In this document: positions 57,276 through 58,361 of the stretch, piece by piece
Layout of the letters: every line of letters begins with the position of its first letter
Numbering within the stretch: position 1 is the stretch's first letter
From: Fomitopsis serialis
Lineage: Eukaryota > Basidiomycota > Agaricomycetes > Polyporales > Fomitopsidaceae
NCBI RefSeq assembly: GCF_022376445.1
Contig: NW_025955205.1
Coordinates: 1 to 58,361, forward strand
Reading direction: 5' to 3'
DNA length: 58,361 nt
The notes under the pieces: model-generated
The model's database searches: none
What the model saw: only the letters and a program-made list of their open reading frames with translations
Told to the model about the DNA's origin: nothing
Translations under genes and position numbers: made by a program

Positions 57276-58361
57276 GACGCAGGCGGACTTTATGAGGGAA
57301 TGGCTCCCGCATCGCGAGGACTTCCTTGAACGGCTTATTGATCTGGAAGCTCCACGCGAGAGGCGGCGGTGCGCCGAGTGCAACGCAGAATGGAGTCCTT
57401 GGAGATGCATTGACTGCATGGGCCAGCCGAGCTTTTGTACAGGTGCTGCGTCACTGAGCATAAGCGAGACTTCCTGCATCGGGTGGAGCGTTGGATTTCC
57501 GAAGACGGTCCGTTGCCAGCTGACCCCGAAGTCCAGGAGCCTGACGAGGCGTCCGAGTGGGAGGATGTGGAAAGCGATCTCTTTCCCGCAGAGCCCTCGA
57601 GGCAGCAAGGGCCTGTGCTTGGAAGTGCGGTATGTACTTATAACGGGGTCGGAAATGATTCTGACTCCAATCAAGGATTTTTCAGACAAGCTCATTGTAC
57701 AATGTTGGCGCCCGCCTCTTTCTCGGACATGGAGGCGCACCGTGCCCGCTTTTCTCCCTGATTAGCGGGAAGGGTTGTGTCACAAAATTACCGTAGTCGA
57801 TGTTACAGGGGTCCACCATGTTCGAGTCACGTTCTGCCAGTGCTCGAAGCCCGACAGCAAACCGCGGCAGCTTCTCGCGCTCGGACTCTATCGGCCTCCG
57901 TGCGCCCCCCGCACCGCCTTCACCTTCCGAGTACTTGACGACTTCTTGTTGGCCACAAGATTTCTGGCATTGCGGCTCAAAGCTACTTCGAGCGACTGCG
58001 ACGGCTTACCAGCAACGCCTTTCCGGCCGTGTTCCTGACGTTCCGCTGAACCTCCCATGTCATTTGTCTCACTTGCACCAGGATCGATACAGAGAGCTCT
58101 TGCGGACCAGTCGGCAGTGGCGGAATCTCAAATATCGCAAATGGCATGGATATGGCCACGGACGGGGCCCCGTAGGTCCCGGGGATCTTGCATTGGATGT
58201 GTTGCGTGTCCGCGACCCGGTGTCAATCTGAAGGACGGCTGGGACCGGAAGCCAACCAGTGAGTACGTCGCGTATTAATAATCACCGTACTCACCATGGA
58301 AGGTGGAAATACACACAGTCATTCGTTATGGACGGTAATTTCAGCGCTGAGCATTTAAAAA
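57276..58361 (+). pseudogene. Second KDZ transposase, 5' part, runs off the window
   Basis: A probable exon starts after TTTCTCGCAG at 57275: FMREWLPHREDFLERLIDLE, then CAECNAEW..WRCIDCM..SFC and CCVTEHKRDFLHRVERW (CxC2 module, 57370-57500). Then come VVDVTGVHHVRVTFCQC (about 57790), RYRELLRTSRQWRNLKYRKW (about 58090) and CPRPGVNLKDGW (about 58210). After a likely intron SFVMDGNFSAEHLK gives the first catalytic Asp at 58331-58333, 28 bp before the window end. One-base frame changes near 57437, 57900-57990 and 58140 break it as read. It is a different copy from the 43-46 kb gene, in opposite orientation. Confidence 0.78.

Overview
This window is accessory, transposon-rich DNA from a filamentous basidiomycete, most likely an Agaricomycete. 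I infer this from GC-rich coding sequence, many 35-75 bp GT..AG introns, and families typical of that clade: KDZ and Plavaka transposases, a DUF6589-type gene and a fungal TET/JBP dioxygenase. I could not run searches. Family names rest on motif recognition, and exon joins on splice consensus plus reading frame.

Layout. (1) 201-12540 is a complete Ty3/Gypsy LTR retrotransposon with 1.55-kb LTRs, PBS, gag, a frameshifted pol, a PPT and a short target duplication. It carries antisense genes. Each LTR holds a two-exon gene on the minus strand. A relative sits in antisense in the internal region. A fourth, diverged homologue at 30.2-30.9 kb lies in what looks like a solo LTR of another family. 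All four keep the intron at the same place and phase. (2) 12.5-19.8 kb holds three multi-exon genes (A, B, C) of lineage-expanded families of unknown function. The Gypsy element inserted just upstream of or within the 5' part of A. (3) 21.4-29.5 kb is a DUF6589-type gene split by a Plavaka transposon with two divergent genes. (4) 32.5-33.65 kb is a MAP-kinase-kinase pseudogene missing its catalytic loop. (5) 33.79-57.23 kb is bounded by a 30-bp inverted repeat (28/30) with CCGGCCGG-rich tandem arrays just inside both ends. It contains a TET/JBP-type 2OG-Fe(II) dioxygenase, a coiled-coil gene, a dead plasma-membrane H+-ATPase fragment, a near-complete KDZ transposase with CxC2 cysteine module, and three accessory genes (F, D, E). 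I read it as a candidate ~23-kb cargo-carrying KDZ transposon. (6) From 57.28 kb a second KDZ gene starts and runs off the window.

How parts may work together. KDZ transposons and TET/JBP genes are known to co-expand in basidiomycetes. The LTR pair here differs mainly by CpG to TpG/CpA changes, the mark of methylated cytosine, so a 5mC-modifying enzyme riding with a transposon is coherent. Several nearby nuclear-looking proteins (C, E, F) carry SUMO-interaction-like motifs, and gene D carries paired cysteine triplets. These functional links are inference.
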